Shown: positions 45,164 through 54,490, counted from the first letter of the stretch. The stretch is 64,000 nucleotides of DNA from Alistipes sp. (GCA_017474235.1 JAFVIB010000042.1:1-64000); one strand, 5' to 3'. A program made the numbers and translations. The notes: generated by a model from the sequence alone, not told the origin.

Positions 45164-47002
45164 CTATTCGCCGTCGTCTATCATCTTGATTTTAGCTACG
45201 ATATCTGCAATGTCGCGCTTTGTCTTGACAATCTTCTCTTCAACCTCGGCGATAAGTGACTCAGCACCCTTTGACTTTGAGAAGAAACCGATGTTGTTCT
45301 CTAAAGTTGCAACCTCCTGCTCCAACTGCCTTACTCGGTTGTAGAGCTTCTCGCGCTCGGTGCGCAGACGACGCTCGGAGTTCTGACGCATAGAGTTTAC
45401 CTTCTCCTTGAACTTGCTCAGAGAGTTCTCACGGTCAGCACCGCGAACTACGGCAAACATACGGTCAATAGCCTGCTTATAGAGCTTCTGAATCTCCTCC
45501 TTATGCTTGATAGGCACAAAGCCAATCTCACTCCAACGACGCTGGAACTCCTTAATCATATCGTAGCCACCAGCCTTGATGTCGGCACCGTTCATCTCGT
45601 CGAGCAGTGCGCGCTTCTTCTCAAGATTTTGAGAGTAGCTGTCCTCTACATTTGCAAAGTGTGCGCTCTTACGCTCGAAGAAGTGGTCACAAGCGGCACG
45701 GAAACGACGCCAAACAGCGTCTGCGTGACGGCGAGATACGCTGCCAATCTTCTTCCACTCTGCCTGCAACTCCAGCAACTTCTCAGTTGCCTCCTTCCAC
45801 TCTTCGCTCTCCTGAATAAGCTCGGCAGCCTCACAAAGAGCCTCCTTGAGTGAGAGGTTCTGCTCCATATCGTCCTTAACCTCCGCATAAAATGCGTGCT
45901 TGAGCTCAAAGAAACGGTCACACGCAGTGCGGAAACGGTCGTAAATCTTTGTGTTGTCCTTCTTTGGGGCAAAGCCGATTGTGCGCCACTGATTTTGCAA
46001 CTCAATAAGACGCTCGTTAGCCTTGTTCCACTCCTTGTGTGATGTAGGTGGGGTAGAGATAATCAGCTCGGCAGCCTCGCAAAGGGCTGTCTTTGCCTCC
46101 AAGTTCTTCAACTGCTCCTGCTTTAGAGACTCGAAGTGCTCCTGATGGCGACGGTTGATAATCGACGATGCAGCCTTGAAACGCTCCCACAGCGGCTCCT
46201 TCTGCTCGGCAGCTACCGGACCGGTCTCACGCCATTGGTCGTGAAGCTTCTGCAACTTGCGGAAAGACTCTACAATATTTGCCTGCTCGGCAAGAGCCTC
46301 GGCAGCCTCACAAAGGGCAACCTTAGCCTCAAAATTCTTCTTCAAATCAAGGTCGCGCAACTCCTTGTTAATCTTTACAAAGTCGTAGAAGTGCTCGACA
46401 TGGAGGTTGTATCGCTCCCAAAGGTCGTTTACCTTCGCCTGCGGAACCTGACCAATCTCCTTCCAACGAGCCTGCAACTCGCGGAAACGGGTGTATGTTG
46501 CATTGAGTGTCTCCTCGCTCGATACAAGAGCCTTAAGCTCCTCGATAATCTCGCACTTGAGACGATAGTTCTCCTCCTTTACCTTGTCAGACTCGGCTGT
46601 AGCCTTATCGCGTGCATCACGATAGACCTTGAGCAACTCCTTAAGGCGTGCCTCATCGGCATCGGGAGCAATCTCGATATTCTCACCCTGCTCAGCAGCC
46701 TCCTTGAGGCGGCTGTCCACCTGCGCACGATGAATCTTGTAGAAAGCGGTCTTAATCTGCTCGACCTGCTCTCTGATACTGTTTACCGGATAGTTTTCGA
46801 CAAGGTGTGCGAGCATATCGACCAGCTCGCTCTTGCTTTTGCCTGTAACCACTATCTCCTCTGCACCCTCATTGGCAGGGGTAGGACAATCGGTAGATTC
46901 TGTGTTCTCTAAAATCTGTTCGGTAGTCTGAACTGACGCATCCTCAGCAACGCTGACAACCTCCAACTCGGGAGTCTGTGTAGAATTAATAGTAGTAGGC
47001 AT
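45164..47002 (-). CDS. DUF349 repeat protein
   Basis: This 612-residue, highly charged, almost fully helical protein carries five DUF349 repeats. They are recognised by WKEIGQVPQ, WRETGPVAA, WRTIGFAPK, WKKIGSVSR and WSEIGFVPI, spaced about 70 residues apart. An acidic N-terminal tail (residues 1-55) precedes them and a coiled coil ends the protein (RTEREKLYNRVRQLEQEVATLENN). There are no membrane helices. The family is widespread in Bacteroidota but has no firm function. It has its own promoter and terminator. Confidence 0.88.
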   Translation of the reverse strand: MPTTINSTQTPELEVVSVAEDASVQTTEQILENTESTDCPTPANEGAEEIVVTGKSKSELVDMLAHLVENYPVNSIREQVEQIKTAFYKIHRAQVDSRLKEAAEQGENIEIAPDADEARLKELLKVYRDARDKATAESDKVKEENYRLKCEIIEELKALVSSEETLNATYTRFRELQARWKEIGQVPQAKVNDLWERYNLHVEHFYDFVKINKELRDLDLKKNFEAKVALCEAAEALAEQANIVESFRKLQKLHDQWRETGPVAAEQKEPLWERFKAASSIINRRHQEHFESLKQEQLKNLEAKTALCEAAELIISTPPTSHKEWNKANERLIELQNQWRTIGFAPKKDNTKIYDRFRTACDRFFELKHAFYAEVKDDMEQNLSLKEALCEAAELIQESEEWKEATEKLLELQAEWKKIGSVSRRHADAVWRRFRAACDHFFERKSAHFANVEDSYSQNLEKKRALLDEMNGADIKAGGYDMIKEFQRRWSEIGFVPIKHKEEIQKLYKQAIDRMFAVVRGADRENSLSKFKEKVNSMRQNSERRLRTEREKLYNRVRQLEQEVATLENNIGFFSKSKGAESLIAEVEEKIVKTKRDIADIVAKIKMIDDGE

Positions 47003-47038
47003 AAATTATTATAATTTATCAAATAAAAAAGTATCGCA

Positions 47039-47046
47039 CAAAGGTA
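47039..47046 (-). promoter_or_regulatory. Promoter of the DUF349 gene
   Basis: Minus-strand TACCTTTG with TTTG at 47066-47069 (19-base spacer). Confidence 0.7.
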
Positions 47047-47120
47047 AATAAACCGATTGAAAATTCAAAATGCTAAATTCAAAAAAATCTCTATTTTGTG
47101 AACATTTCATAAAAAATATA

Positions 47121-47128
47121 TACCTTTG
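47121..47128 (+). promoter_or_regulatory. Promoter of the TPM-LemA operon
   Basis: TACCTTTG with TTTG at 47095-47098 (22-base spacer), 18 bases before the ATG at 47147. It is divergent from the DUF349 promoter. Confidence 0.7.
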
Positions 47129-47146
47129 TAGTGTAATTGTTACTCT

Positions 47147-48028
47147 ATGAAACGATTTTTTGTTGTAACACTCGCTCTGTTGTGCTATGTGGCAACAGCT
47201 CTTGCCGGACGATATTCTGTGCAAGATATTCCTAATGTGCAGTTGCGAGATGCCTCACGCTACACATCAAATCCCGATAATATACTCTCCTCTTCGGCAG
47301 TGGCGGCAATAGATAGAGCTTGCGACTCGTTGCATAGTGCAGGTAAGGCTCAGATTGCAGTCGTGGTTGTGGAGGATATAGACTCTGACGATGTGTTCTC
47401 GTTTGCCCACTCGCTCTTCTCTTCGTGGGGCGTAGGTGGTAGAGAGTCGGATAACGGGCTGGGTATTCTTTTGGTTACCGAGAAGAGGGAGATTCGCTTT
47501 GTTACGGGCTACGGTCTTGAGGGTATTCTGCCCGATGCGCTGTGCAAGCGTATTCAGCAGCGATATATGGTCGAGCATCTTGCTGCGGGTGATTATAGTA
47601 CGGGTATGGTTGAGGGTGTTGCGGCTGTTGCAAATGTCGTCTCAGCAGGTGGCGTATCGGAGCTTGAGGGTGAGATGACAGATGAGGAGTTTGCAACCTT
47701 CCTGCTCTCATTCTTCGGCTTTATGGTGGCTATGATAGCTGTGGCAGTGCTGCTGATATGGCTGAGTCGAAAATGTCCGAAATGTGGCAAACACAAACTC
47801 TTGAAAATATCATCCGAGAATATTCTCTCTACCCGAAAGTATGACCTTATGGAGCATACATATCGCTGTGGCTCTTGCGGTTTTGTGCGCGTGACAAGGG
47901 AGAAGGTCTATAAGCAGACAGGAGTCTATGTCGGCGGTGGCGGTCGCGGCTTTGGTGGCGGCAGCAGCTTCGGTGGGGGCTTCGGTGGCGGTAGCTTCGG
48001 CGGTGGCGGAGCAGGCTCGAGATTTTAA
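47147..48028 (+). CDS. TPM domain protein (YgcG-like) with zinc ribbon and Gly-rich tail
   Basis: This exported, membrane-anchored protein has a signal peptide at residues 1-20 (MKRFFVVTLALLCYVATALA). A TPM domain (about 25-165) includes RESDNGLGILLVTEKREIRFVTGYGLEG. A membrane helix lies near 185-205. Then comes a cytosolic zinc ribbon with two CxxC pairs (CPKCGKHK; CGSCGFVR) and a glycine-serine-rich tail. TPM proteins are commonly next to LemA, as here. A phosphatase or membrane-protein-repair role is described for relatives. The zinc ribbon after the helix is a feature of the longer YgcG-type members. Confidence 0.85.
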   Translation: MKRFFVVTLALLCYVATALAGRYSVQDIPNVQLRDASRYTSNPDNILSSSAVAAIDRACDSLHSAGKAQIAVVVVEDIDSDDVFSFAHSLFSSWGVGGRESDNGLGILLVTEKREIRFVTGYGLEGILPDALCKRIQQRYMVEHLAAGDYSTGMVEGVAAVANVVSAGGVSELEGEMTDEEFATFLLSFFGFMVAMIAVAVLLIWLSRKCPKCGKHKLLKISSENILSTRKYDLMEHTYRCGSCGFVRVTREKVYKQTGVYVGGGGRGFGGGSSFGGGFGGGSFGGGGAGSRF

Positions 48029-48074
48029 GAAAAAAGATACAAAATAGGATTTACAAACTTTAATTATACAGATT

Positions 48075-48659
48075 ATGAAAAAGACAACTCTTTTGATTGT
48101 TGCAGCTGTAGTGGCTCTGCTTGCCGTTTATTGTGTCACTACATATAATTCATTGGCAAAAGCATCGCAGTCTGTTGCAGCTGCTTGGGCAAATGTTGAG
48201 ACTCAGTATCAGCGTCGTAGCGACCTTATTCCAAACCTCGTAAATACCGTTAAGGGCTATGCAGCTCACGAGTCAGAGACTTTGGAGAGCGTTGTTGCAG
48301 CACGCGCAGCAGCTACATCAATCACTGTTGATGGCGCAAGTATGACTGCCGAGCAGTTCTCTGATTATGTCGAGGCACAGAGCAAAGTTACCTCTGCATT
48401 GTCTCGCCTTATTGCTGTTGCTGAGAACTATCCCGAGCTGAAGGCTAATCAGAACTTCCTTGAGCTTCAGGCACAGTTGGAGGGTACAGAGAATCGTATT
48501 GCAGTTGAGCGTCAGCGTTATAACGACATCGTCAAGTCATTCAACAATCAGGTCGTAACCTTCCCACGCAACATTATTGCAGGAATGTTCGGCTTTGGTG
48601 CAAAGGAGTTCTTCTCTGCGCAGCAAGGAGCTGATGTTGCACCTGTAGTAGCCTTCTAA
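48075..48659 (+). CDS. LemA family protein
   Basis: This 194-residue LemA protein has an N-terminal membrane anchor (residues 4-24), a short outside part and a long coiled helical domain. The signatures YNSLAKASQSVAAAWANVETQYQRRSDLIPNLV and ENRIAVERQRYNDIVKSFN are clear. It follows the TPM gene by 46 bases, which is the usual pairing. The function of LemA is not settled; a role in membrane-associated signalling or stress has been proposed. The next gene begins two bases after its stop. Confidence 0.92.
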   Translation: MKKTTLLIVAAVVALLAVYCVTTYNSLAKASQSVAAAWANVETQYQRRSDLIPNLVNTVKGYAAHESETLESVVAARAAATSITVDGASMTAEQFSDYVEAQSKVTSALSRLIAVAENYPELKANQNFLELQAQLEGTENRIAVERQRYNDIVKSFNNQVVTFPRNIIAGMFGFGAKEFFSAQQGADVAPVVAF

Positions 48660-48661
48660 TA

Positions 48662-49315
48662 ATGGCGCACCGTATTCTTATAGTCGATGACGAGGATGAT
48701 ATTCGTGAGTTTATCGGATATAATCTTCGCCACGAGGGGTATGATGTCTATACAGCCGAAAATGGTGCCGAGGCACTCGAGATAATCGGCTCCGTACGCC
48801 CGCATTTGGTGCTGCTCGATATGATGATGCCCATAATGGACGGACGCCAAACCTGCGAGAAGATACGCCAAATTCCGGAACTCAAAGATACTATGATTGT
48901 CTTTCTCTCCGCCGTGCAGGAGGAGCAGTGCCAATTAGATAGCTATCAAGCCGGTGCTGACGACTATATCACAAAGCCCGTCAGTATGCGTGTTCTCTGT
49001 AGTCGCGTCAATGCCATTATGAAGCGTCTGAAACCCGTCGAAAATCTCCCTCTCAATATCGACTTCGACCGCCGTGTCGTAACCACTCCGCAGGGCGATA
49101 TTCCTCTCCCTCGTAAGGAGTTCGAAATTCTCCAACTCCTTCTCTCTGAGCCCGGTAAGGTCTTTACCCGAGAGGAGATTTTTACCCAAATTTGGGGCGG
49201 AGATGTCGTCGTCGGCGACCGTACCCTCGATGTCCACATTCGTCGTCTGCGTCGTAAGTTGGGGGATGAGGCGATTGTTACACACAAAGGTATTGGTTTC
49301 AAAATTTTGTTGTGA
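48662..49315 (+). CDS. OmpR-type response regulator, no adjacent kinase
   Basis: This is a two-component response regulator of 217 residues. The receiver domain has the acidic pair Asp9-Asp10, phosphoacceptor Asp53 (LLDMMMPIMD) and Lys105. A winged-helix DNA-binding domain of OmpR type follows (EFEILQLLLSEPGKVFTREEIF; DVHIRRLRRKLGD). It is co-transcribed with TPM and LemA, starting two bases after lemA. No histidine kinase gene is adjacent, so its partner must lie elsewhere. Repeat locus C follows. Confidence 0.92.
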   Translation: MAHRILIVDDEDDIREFIGYNLRHEGYDVYTAENGAEALEIIGSVRPHLVLLDMMMPIMDGRQTCEKIRQIPELKDTMIVFLSAVQEEQCQLDSYQAGADDYITKPVSMRVLCSRVNAIMKRLKPVENLPLNIDFDRRVVTTPQGDIPLPRKEFEILQLLLSEPGKVFTREEIFTQIWGGDVVVGDRTLDVHIRRLRRKLGDEAIVTHKGIGFKILL

Positions 49316-49316
49316 T

Positions 49317-49510
49317 AACGCGGCTATCTACTGCCGCTACCCTAAAAATCAGCAATGGGCAGTACGACAAGTACAGCCCATCGCTGTTTTTATAGGGCGA
49401 GCGTTGTATCTACCGCGTTCTGACAACAAAATGAGTGCAAGAAAGTATCAGAGTGCAAACTCTGACGATAAAATTGTTTTATCGTGAAAAGGCAGTATCC
49501 CCTGCCGCTA
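49317..49510 (+). repeat. Mosaic intergenic repeat, locus C
   Basis: A central hairpin of CAGC type has 16-nt arms 49350-49365 and 49371-49386, a GACAA loop, then T5. Outer flanks also pair (CCCTAAAAA with TTTTTATAGGG). A CGAGCGTTG tail is at 49398 and a 34-nt block at 49429-49462 is identical to locus B. The hairpin is placed to terminate the response-regulator operon. No gene is seen here. Confidence 0.87.
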
Positions 49511-49590
49511 ATACTACCGTTACTATTTTTTATCAACCGTTACGATTATTATTCCTGTCTGAAAAATTTTGAATTCTCAAAAGCCTGCCG

Positions 49591-49598
49591 TATCTTTG
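49591..49598 (+). promoter_or_regulatory. Promoter of ackA
   Basis: TATCTTTG with TTTG at 49568-49571 (19-base spacer), 37 bases before the ATG. Confidence 0.75.
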
Positions 49599-49635
49599 TA
49601 GGTTAGTAATAAATATTCAAAAAATTGAAAGAGAT

Positions 49636-50838
49636 ATGGTAATTTTAGTATTAAACTGTGGCAGTTCGTCGATTAAGTATCAGGTTATCGACATCTGCGA
49701 TGCGGGTCACACGCTCCTTGCGAAGGGTCTTGTTGAGCGTATTGGTCTTGCTGAGGGCGATTTGACACACAAGCCTGTTGGTAAGGAGGTTTTTCATCTT
49801 CATCAGCCTATTGCTGACCACACTACAGGTATCCGTCTTGTTTTGGATGCGCTGACAGATAGTGTACACGGCGTAATTGGCTCATTGGATGAGGTTAAGG
49901 CTGTAGGTCATCGTGTAGCTCACGGTGGAGAGTTCTTTGCAAGCAGTTGTGTTGTGACCGACGAGGTTAAGGAGAAGATTCGTTCTCTGTTTGACATTGC
50001 GCCGCTCCACAACCCTGCAAATCTTGAGGGTATTCTCTCTATCGAGAAGGTTTTGCCGACTGTAAAGCAGGTGGCTGTCTTTGATACCTCTTTTCACCAG
50101 ACTATTGAGGCTGTGAACTACCTCTACGCTCTGCCTTATGAGTACTATGAGAAGTATCGTGTGCGTCGTTACGGTTTCCACGGAACAAGCCACAAGTTTG
50201 TAGCGCAGGTTGGTGCTCAGCTTGCAGGTCTTGACCTTGAGAAGGCTAAGATTATCACTTGCCACATCGGTAATGGTGCCTCTGTAACTGCGATTGACGG
50301 CGGTAAGAGCGTTTGTACATCTATGGGTTTCTCTCCTGTTGATGGTCTTGTTATGGGTACTCGCTGTGGCGATGTAGATCCGTCGGCTCTGCTCTTCATT
50401 GCCGAGAAGGAGGGTATGAATCTTGCAGATATCAACACTATGATTAATAAGCGTTCAGGCGTTGAGGGTCTGTCGGGTGTATCGAGCGATATGCGCGATA
50501 TTGACGCCGCTTATGATGCAGGAAATCCTCGTGCAATCGTTGCACGCGACATCTACTACGGTCGTGTTAAGCAGTATATCGGCAAGTATGCAGCCCTTAT
50601 GGGTGGTGTGGATATGGTTATCTTCACAGGTGGCGTTGGCGAGAACTCTTGGGAGCTTCGCGAGGGCGCAACATCATCTCTCGAGTATATGGGCATCAAG
50701 CTCAATGGCGAGATTAACCGCGTAACTCGTGGTACAGATACCATCATCTCTGCTGACGACTCAAAGGTTAAGGTTGCCGTTATCGCAACAAATGAGGAGC
50801 TTGTTATTGCAACAGATACATACAATTTAACAAAATAA
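49636..50838 (+). CDS. ackA: Acetate kinase
   Basis: AckA makes ATP from acetyl phosphate, the main substrate-level ATP step of fermentation. The N-terminal LNCGSSSIKYQV nucleotide-fold motif, HRVAHGG, RRYGFHGTSHKFV and GTRCGDVDPS are present. The 400 residues match the acetate kinases and exceed butyrate kinases (about 355), so acetate is the likely substrate. It is followed 11 bases later by a short phosphate acyltransferase, with which it forms the acetyl-CoA to acetate route. Confidence 0.94.
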   Translation: MVILVLNCGSSSIKYQVIDICDAGHTLLAKGLVERIGLAEGDLTHKPVGKEVFHLHQPIADHTTGIRLVLDALTDSVHGVIGSLDEVKAVGHRVAHGGEFFASSCVVTDEVKEKIRSLFDIAPLHNPANLEGILSIEKVLPTVKQVAVFDTSFHQTIEAVNYLYALPYEYYEKYRVRRYGFHGTSHKFVAQVGAQLAGLDLEKAKIITCHIGNGASVTAIDGGKSVCTSMGFSPVDGLVMGTRCGDVDPSALLFIAEKEGMNLADINTMINKRSGVEGLSGVSSDMRDIDAAYDAGNPRAIVARDIYYGRVKQYIGKYAALMGGVDMVIFTGGVGENSWELREGATSSLEYMGIKLNGEINRVTRGTDTIISADDSKVKVAVIATNEELVIATDTYNLTK

Positions 50839-50849
50839 TATAGACAATT

Positions 50850-51752
50850 ATGAAACATCTACAAGAGATAGTTGAGGCTGCAAAGGTGTGTGGCAGACGC
50901 CGCCTTGCAGTAGCTTATGGTCAGGATTCGCACACTATTGAGGCGGTCTATGACGCTTATAATGAGGGACTTGTTGAGCCAATTCTCTATGGCGACCGTA
51001 TCATTATCGAGCAGGTTTGCCGCGATATGAATATCGACAGCTCTGTTTTCCGTATTATCGACGAGAAGAGCGATGTTAAGGCTGCTCTGCTTGCAGCAAC
51101 AGCTGTATCTACCGGTGAGGCTGATGTACTTATGAAGGGTATGCTGCCAACCGATAAGTATATGCGTGCAATTCTCAATAAAGACCTCGGTCTCTGCCCT
51201 CCAAAGGCTACTTTGAGCCATGTGTCGGTATTTGAGTGGAACGGTTACCATAAACTCCTGCTTGCATCTGATATCGCTATCATTCTTCAGCCTGATATTA
51301 AGCAGAAGCAGCAGCAAATCGGCTACTTGCGTCAGGTTGCAAATACTCTGGGTGTTGAGACTCCGAAGATTGGTTGCGTTGCTCCATCAGAGCAGGTACT
51401 CCCTGCATCAGTATCATCTATCGAGGGTGCTATGCTTGCCAAGATGGCAGACCGTGGTCAGCTCGGTAATGTTGTTGTCGATGGTCCGCTCTCTCTCGAT
51501 GTTGCACTCTTCAAGGAGGTTGCAGCACATAAGAAGGTTAAAGGCTCTGCCATTGCAGGCGATGTAGATGCCCTCCTCTTCCCAAATATCGAGTCCGGAA
51601 ATGTCTTCTTCAAGTCCGTATCACACCTCGCCGGTGGCGAAATCGCTGCCGTAGTTATGGGTGCTAAAGTCCCTTGCGTTCTCACATCGCGTGGTGACTC
51701 TGCTGCGTCGAAGAAGTACTCAATAGCCCTTGCCTGTCTATTGGCAAAATAG
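50850..51752 (+). CDS. Phosphate acyltransferase (short Pta/Ptb type)
   Basis: This 300-residue protein belongs to the PTA/PTB family (PF01515). It transfers an acyl group between CoA and phosphate. The ADVLMKGMLPTDKYMRAILN and PDIKQKQQQIGYLRQVANTLG stretches match the phosphate-butyryltransferase-like branch. Length separates it from the long Pta proteins that carry extra N-terminal domains. Paired with a true-length acetate kinase, it probably handles acetyl-CoA, but butyryl or other acyl groups are possible. A mosaic repeat hairpin follows its stop by 36 bases. Confidence 0.85.
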   Translation: MKHLQEIVEAAKVCGRRRLAVAYGQDSHTIEAVYDAYNEGLVEPILYGDRIIIEQVCRDMNIDSSVFRIIDEKSDVKAALLAATAVSTGEADVLMKGMLPTDKYMRAILNKDLGLCPPKATLSHVSVFEWNGYHKLLLASDIAIILQPDIKQKQQQIGYLRQVANTLGVETPKIGCVAPSEQVLPASVSSIEGAMLAKMADRGQLGNVVVDGPLSLDVALFKEVAAHKKVKGSAIAGDVDALLFPNIESGNVFFKSVSHLAGGEIAAVVMGAKVPCVLTSRGDSAASKKYSIALACLLAK

Positions 51753-51754
51753 TT

Positions 51755-51900
51755 TTATGCGGTATTTACTGCCGCTATCTTAATGTGTCAGCAATGGGCA
51801 GTACAGCAAGTACAGCCCATCGCTGCCAATTAAGACGAGCGTTGTAAATTCTCTTTATAAATTCCTTTGCGGGTGGGGTAGCGAGCGTTGTAAATCCTCG
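51755..51900 (+). repeat. Mosaic intergenic repeat, locus D
   Basis: A CAGC-type hairpin has arms 51789-51804 and 51810-51825 and loop AGCAA. The flanks CTTAAT and ATTAAG also pair. CGAGCGTTG tails lie at 51836 and 51882. A small GCGG...CCGC stem lies upstream. There is no T run after it, so it is less likely to be a terminator than locus C. Confidence 0.87.
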
Positions 51901-51945
51901 CCTAAAACGATTTTGGGGTGTGGGAGCCTTTTAAAACTTAAGACT

Positions 51946-52371
51946 ATGAAAATCCTAATTCTTAACGGAGCAAACCTCAATCTTCAGGGGAAGCGTGACA
52001 AGGGGGTGTATGGATGTGAGAGTTTTGACACATTTATACCTCGTTTGCAGGCTCTCTATTCTGACATAGAGATAGATTACCATCAAACCAACATTGAGGG
52101 GGAGATTGTCGATTATCTGCACCGAGCAGAGGGTAATTATGACGGTGTGTTGCTCAATGCGGGCGGTTACACGCATACTTCGGTTGTGATTCGTGATGCC
52201 ATTGCGGCGATAGAGACGCCGGTAGTCGAGATTCATATCTCCAATATTGCAGCGCGAGAGGAGTTTCGTCATACAACGCTCATTGGCAGTGTGGCGATAG
52301 GCTCTATTGTCGGTTTTGGTCTTAACTCATACCGTATAGGTGTGGAGGCTCTAAAACTTCATCTTCAGTAG
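51946..52371 (+). CDS. aroQ: 3-dehydroquinate dehydratase, type II
   Basis: AroQ performs the third shikimate step. I chose the ATG at 51946 (MKILILNGANLNLQG), giving 141 residues, normal for the family. An upstream in-frame ATG at 51913 would place an 11-residue extension with no homology. Active-site residues are visible: Arg and Tyr in GKRDKGVYG, Asn in NAGGYTHTS, His in EIHISN and Arg in REEFRH. The next gene starts three bases after the stop. Confidence 0.94.
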   Translation: MKILILNGANLNLQGKRDKGVYGCESFDTFIPRLQALYSDIEIDYHQTNIEGEIVDYLHRAEGNYDGVLLNAGGYTHTSVVIRDAIAAIETPVVEIHISNIAAREEFRHTTLIGSVAIGSIVGFGLNSYRIGVEALKLHLQ

Positions 52372-52374
52372 GCG

Positions 52375-53823
52375 ATGGCAGAGCAACTGCGAGATAAGGT
52401 GGCGTCGGGGGTGGCGTGGAGTGCAGCCGAGAAGGTTGGCTCGATGCTCTTACAGATGGTCGTGAGCATTGTTGTTGCGCGACTGCTGATGCCTGAAGAT
52501 TTCGGAGTGCTTGCCATACTTACATTTTTTACAGCTCTCTCCGTAGTGGTTGTGGATAGTGGCTTCTCGCAGACACTTATTCGCAAGAGCGCGCCTACGG
52601 ATGATGACTACAAGTCGGTATTTGTATTCAATATCGTTGTCTCGATTGCGCTCTATCTGCTTTTGGTGGCTTTAAGTCCTGCGATAGCCTCTTTCTATAA
52701 TCTGCCGATTATCACTCGCATAGCTCCTGTGTTGATGTTGCTGCTGCCTTTAGGGGCGTTGAGTGTTATTCAGAATACTATCTTTGCGCGTCAATTTCGT
52801 TTCGCGGAGCTATCCCGAATAAATATAACATCCTCTGCCGTAGCGGGTGTGGTGGCTGTAACTATGGCACTTACGGGTTGTGGGGTGTGGAGTCTTGTCG
52901 GTCAGCGCATTGCTCAGATGGCAACAAAGGCTCTGCTCTTATGGTGGAGAGGAGAGTGGCGACTTGAGGGCGAGTTCAGATACTCGGCATTGAGGAGTAT
53001 GAGCGGATTTTCGTTCCGTCTTATGGGTACCGATATTATATCGTACCTCTACAACAACATCTCGCAACTCTTTATCGGTAAAATCTACTCTGCCGACACT
53101 TTGGGCTACTTCAATCAGGCGCAGAAACTCAAAGAGTTGCCTGTAACATCTATTGTGCAGTCGTTCCAGAGTGTTACATATCCTGCACTTGCAAATATTA
53201 AGGATAATGCGGTGAAGTTTGCAGACTCGTACCTGCGTGTACTGCTCATTACCGCGGCGGTTGTTGCTCCGATAATGGTCGGAATGATAGCTGTTGCCGA
53301 TGATATGTTTCTACTGCTGCTCGGCGAGCGATGGATGCCGACAGTGCCGTACTTCAAGATTTTATCTCTCTCGGGGCTATTCTATCCGCTATCGATGATT
53401 GCCTACAATGTGCTTAAGGTGGCAGGAGATGGGGCGGTGATTATCCGCTTGGAGATTGTTAAGAAGGCGATAATGACGGTAATTCTTGCCATTACAATAC
53501 CTCATTCGGCAGTCGCTGTGGCGTGGGGTCTTGTGGCTATGGCTGGTGTGGAGTTTCTGCTCAATACCGCAGCATCATTACGCTTTGCACGGTTAGAGGT
53601 AAGAGATATTCTTGCTACGCTCTGCCCTGTATTGTTACTCACAGCGGCGATGTATTGCGCTGTCACTCTTGCAATACCTCACCTCTCATCGCTTAACCTT
53701 TTGCTGCGATTTGTAATAGAGGTTGGTATAGGCGTAGTAGTCTATACGGTTGGTGCTGTGGCGTTTAGAATGAGGTTTGTAGCCGAAATCAGAGAGACAG
53801 TTTTGAGAATGTTTCGACGATAA
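52375..53823 (+). CDS. Polysaccharide flippase (Wzx-like)
   Basis: This 482-residue integral membrane protein of the MOP exporter superfamily has about fourteen hydrophobic segments and starts MAEQLRDKVASGVAWSAAEKVGS. The MPEDFGVLAILTFFTALSVVVVDSGFSQ motif is typical of oligosaccharide flippases. These move lipid-linked sugars across the inner membrane for LPS, capsule or glycoprotein assembly. No glycosyltransferases lie beside it, so the substrate is unknown. Its last 35 bases overlap the end of the convergent protease gene. Confidence 0.88.
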   Translation: MAEQLRDKVASGVAWSAAEKVGSMLLQMVVSIVVARLLMPEDFGVLAILTFFTALSVVVVDSGFSQTLIRKSAPTDDDYKSVFVFNIVVSIALYLLLVALSPAIASFYNLPIITRIAPVLMLLLPLGALSVIQNTIFARQFRFAELSRINITSSAVAGVVAVTMALTGCGVWSLVGQRIAQMATKALLLWWRGEWRLEGEFRYSALRSMSGFSFRLMGTDIISYLYNNISQLFIGKIYSADTLGYFNQAQKLKELPVTSIVQSFQSVTYPALANIKDNAVKFADSYLRVLLITAAVVAPIMVGMIAVADDMFLLLLGERWMPTVPYFKILSLSGLFYPLSMIAYNVLKVAGDGAVIIRLEIVKKAIMTVILAITIPHSAVAVAWGLVAMAGVEFLLNTAASLRFARLEVRDILATLCPVLLLTAAMYCAVTLAIPHLSSLNLLLRFVIEVGIGVVVYTVGAVAFRMRFVAEIRETVLRMFRR

Positions 53824-54472
53824 ATCGTGAGGCAAATTTGTACCAATCGCACAATCTATCCCAATAGTTTACTGCCACATCTGTAATAGCATCTATCACA
53901 CCTGAGCGCAGCGAGAGCAGCAGAATGGTCAGATTTACAATCCACATTGCAAATATAAAGAGATATGAGCGGGTAATTCCTACGCTTGTAATATCGCTCT
54001 GATAGTTACCTATCTGTCTGCGGAAACAGCTTATATGAAAGGCTACGGTTACACCAATCATTATGTCGAAAATATAGAGCGACGAAGATGCGCCCAACTC
54101 TCTAAGAAAGAGGAGCAGATAGGTGAATATCGGCAGGCAGTATGGTGCAAGAGAGATAAATGTATCGCCAAATCGCAGACCTCCGCTATGGGTCATTACA
54201 CCTGAGCCTACACCCGCCTCAAAGGAGTGGATTTTTCTGAAGAACATAATCCCGACGATGGTATGCGACAGCTCGTGGGAGAAGGTACGCATCCACTCGA
54301 GATTCTTATTAAAAATCCTCACTATGCTCAGCACTGCATACCCCGCCATACCGATAGCCATATACCTATATATAATATAGTGGTTCACTGCCCACTTTAC
54401 TGTCGGGATAAACTCTGTGACAGAGAGGGCAATAAGTAGCAGAATGATAGGGTAGAAGAGAATGCGTAGCAT
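53789..54472 (-). CDS. M50-like membrane protein with an HExxH motif
   Basis: This 227-residue protein has about five or six membrane segments. A zinc-binding motif HELSH lies at residues 66-70 in the context WMRTFSHELSHTIVGIMFF. This resembles peptidases that cut within membranes (M50-like), but a second Asp ligand cannot be placed with confidence. Its 3' end overlaps the flippase gene, so the two are transcribed towards one another. Function is unknown; proteolytic activity is inferred only from the motif. Confidence 0.65.
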   Translation of the reverse strand: MLRILFYPIILLLIALSVTEFIPTVKWAVNHYIIYRYMAIGMAGYAVLSIVRIFNKNLEWMRTFSHELSHTIVGIMFFRKIHSFEAGVGSGVMTHSGGLRFGDTFISLAPYCLPIFTYLLLFLRELGASSSLYIFDIMIGVTVAFHISCFRRQIGNYQSDITSVGITRSYLFIFAMWIVNLTILLLSLRSGVIDAITDVAVNYWDRLCDWYKFASRFIVETFSKLSL

Positions 54473-54490
54473 ATTTGTAGTGTGATAAGT

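Noticed and set aside
46136..46912. Long antisense frame (258 codons) opposite the DUF349 gene
   Set aside because: It is Leu/Val-rich because of the Lys/Glu-rich codons on the real strand; no signal for start or family.
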